Made by a program: the position numbers and the translations under genes. From a virus: DNA of 21,313 nt. The notes beneath the pieces are model-generated. The model did not search any database. It was not told the origin of the DNA and was given only the letters and a program-made list of their open reading frames with translations. Of the stretch, positions 20,411 through 21,313 are shown piece by piece. The first letter of the stretch is position 1, and each line of letters starts with the position of its first letter. The DNA lies in the IMG/VR virus record IMGVR_UViG_3300032675_001017, positions 1 through 21,313 of that record. One strand, given 5' to 3'.

Positions 20411-21190
20411 ATGGCAGATATAACTTCAAGAGTAGATTTTAAAAATTATTGTCTTCGTAGACTTGGTTTTCCAGTAATAGAAATTAACGTAGATGATGAT
20501 CAAATAGAAGACAGAATTACCGATGCTATTCAATATTTTGTTGATAGACATGCTGATGGTACACAGAAAATCTATTATGTTCGTTCATTAACAGCACAAG
20601 ATTTGACTAATAGATATTTAGATTTAAGTCCAACTGTTGCTGTAGACGATCATGGTAATCATGTGGATATTGTTGGTGTTACACGTATATTTCCTATTAT
20701 GGATTCACAAGCAACCATCAACATGTTTGACTTGAGATATCAATTACGTTTAAATGAACTCTACGACTTCACCTCTGCCTCATACATCAACTATACACTC
20801 ACACAACAACACTTACGATCACTAGAGATTATGTTCACTGGTGAGGTTCCTATTCGCTTTAATAGACATATGAAAAAACTCTATATTGATTGGGCATGGG
20901 GTTCTCAAGAAGCACCAGCTGGAACAATTGTTGTTGCTGAATGTTATGCTACTTTGAATCCTGATGCATATCCTTGGGTGTATAATGATAGATGGTTAAA
21001 GGAATATGCCACAGTACTTATTAAAATGGCATGGGGTGCTAACTTAAAGAAGTTCAATAATATTCAACTACCAGGTGGTGTTACGCTCAATGGTGATAAA
21101 ATTTATGATGAAGCAAATCAGGAAAAACTGAGACTTGAAGATGAGATGGAGTCACAACATGGTGGTGTTTTGGAATTTTTCTTAAATTAA
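20411..21190 (+). CDS. 13: Neck protein, gp13-like
   Basis: This is a 259-residue protein. The N-terminal segment (YCLRRLGFPVIEINVDDDQI, then EDRITDAIQYFVDRHADGT; 13-51) is the hallmark of gp13 neck proteins of T4-like marine phages; length is close to theirs and below the 309 residues of T4 gp13. In T4, gp13 with gp14 forms the neck that closes the DNA-filled head and accepts the tail. The C-terminal part (ATVLIKMAWGANLKKFNNIQ, then LPGGVTLNG and a helix ending LEFFLN) also fits. A weak AGAG lies upstream, and a late-promoter-like motif is close by. In T4 gp14 follows; here the next frame is a GIY-YIG endonuclease, 3 bases after the stop. Confidence 0.88.
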   Translation: MADITSRVDFKNYCLRRLGFPVIEINVDDDQIEDRITDAIQYFVDRHADGTQKIYYVRSLTAQDLTNRYLDLSPTVAVDDHGNHVDIVGVTRIFPIMDSQATINMFDLRYQLRLNELYDFTSASYINYTLTQQHLRSLEIMFTGEVPIRFNRHMKKLYIDWAWGSQEAPAGTIVVAECYATLNPDAYPWVYNDRWLKEYATVLIKMAWGANLKKFNNIQLPGGVTLNGDKIYDEANQEKLRLEDEMESQHGGVLEFFLN

Positions 21191-21193
21191 AAT

Positions 21194-21313
21194 ATGAAAT
21201 ACACAATTTATAGAATAACCAATAAAATTAATAACAAATCATATATTGGTTTTACTAGGAAGAAAATAGAAGAAAGATTTAAAGAACATCTATATGAATC
21301 TCACAACAAAAAT
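21194..21313 (+). CDS. GIY-YIG homing endonuclease, N-terminal part (runs out of the window)
   Basis: An open frame starts at ATG 21194 and continues to the right edge with 40 codons and no stop. The sequence TIYRITNKINNKSYIGFT (4-21) is the GIY-YIG core, here with IYR and YIG, spaced by about ten residues. It is followed by a basic helix RKKIEERFKEH with the Arg expected in the catalytic domain. T4-like phages carry freestanding GIY-YIG genes (seg type) between structural genes; they cut related phage DNA lacking the gene and spread themselves. The location immediately behind gp13, where gp14 would be expected, fits this. The DNA-binding C-terminal part cannot be seen. Confidence 0.8.
   Translation, partial: MKYTIYRITNKINNKSYIGFTRKKIEERFKEHLYESHNKN

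Overview
This window looks like part of an AT-rich, T4-like myovirus genome, probably marine. All genes lie on the + strand, packed with ATGA or TAATG overlaps or very short gaps. Three anchors support this. There is a close match to the T4 gp15 tail sheath stabilizer (3826-4890), a gp13-type neck protein (20411-21190), and two copies of the NATAAATA motif used as late promoter by T4-like phages, one upstream of each of these genes. The host cannot be read from the sequence; marine bacteria such as SAR11 or picocyanobacteria are a guess from AT content and from the style of the fiber modules.

Region 1 (1-3772): the 3' end of a tail fiber, a coiled-coil protein with the same C-terminal DGGSF pentapeptide as that fiber, and a 904-residue repetitive fiber ending in a self-cleaving S74-type chaperone. 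Region 2 (3826-10218): gp15 with a long C-terminal extension, then a 1772-residue giant fiber. That fiber has about 43 short repeats of 18 or 25 residues, a central globular insert and its own S74 chaperone. Region 3 (10218-15390): three RCC1-type beta-propeller genes with seven, seven and six blades, the last fused to a carbohydrate-binding-like domain. Between them lie a DUF4376-like protein and a cupin-like protein. Region 4 (15439-20369): a surface-chemistry operon of sulfotransferase, GT9-like glycosyltransferase, SAM methyltransferase, TPR-glycosyltransferase and a tandem pair of paralogous unknown proteins. Region 5 (20411-21313): gp13 followed at once by the start of a GIY-YIG homing endonuclease gene.

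The likely common theme is host recognition. The fibers and propellers would form adsorption structures. Heavy direct repetition at DNA level within and between the fiber genes and the propeller genes gives many sites for homologous recombination that could reassort or resize receptor-binding parts. The enzyme operon could decorate these fibers or the host surface; that role is inferred. No stretch longer than about 60 bases lacks a gene. I saw no tRNA, CRISPR, insertion sequence, reverse transcriptase or convincing terminator.
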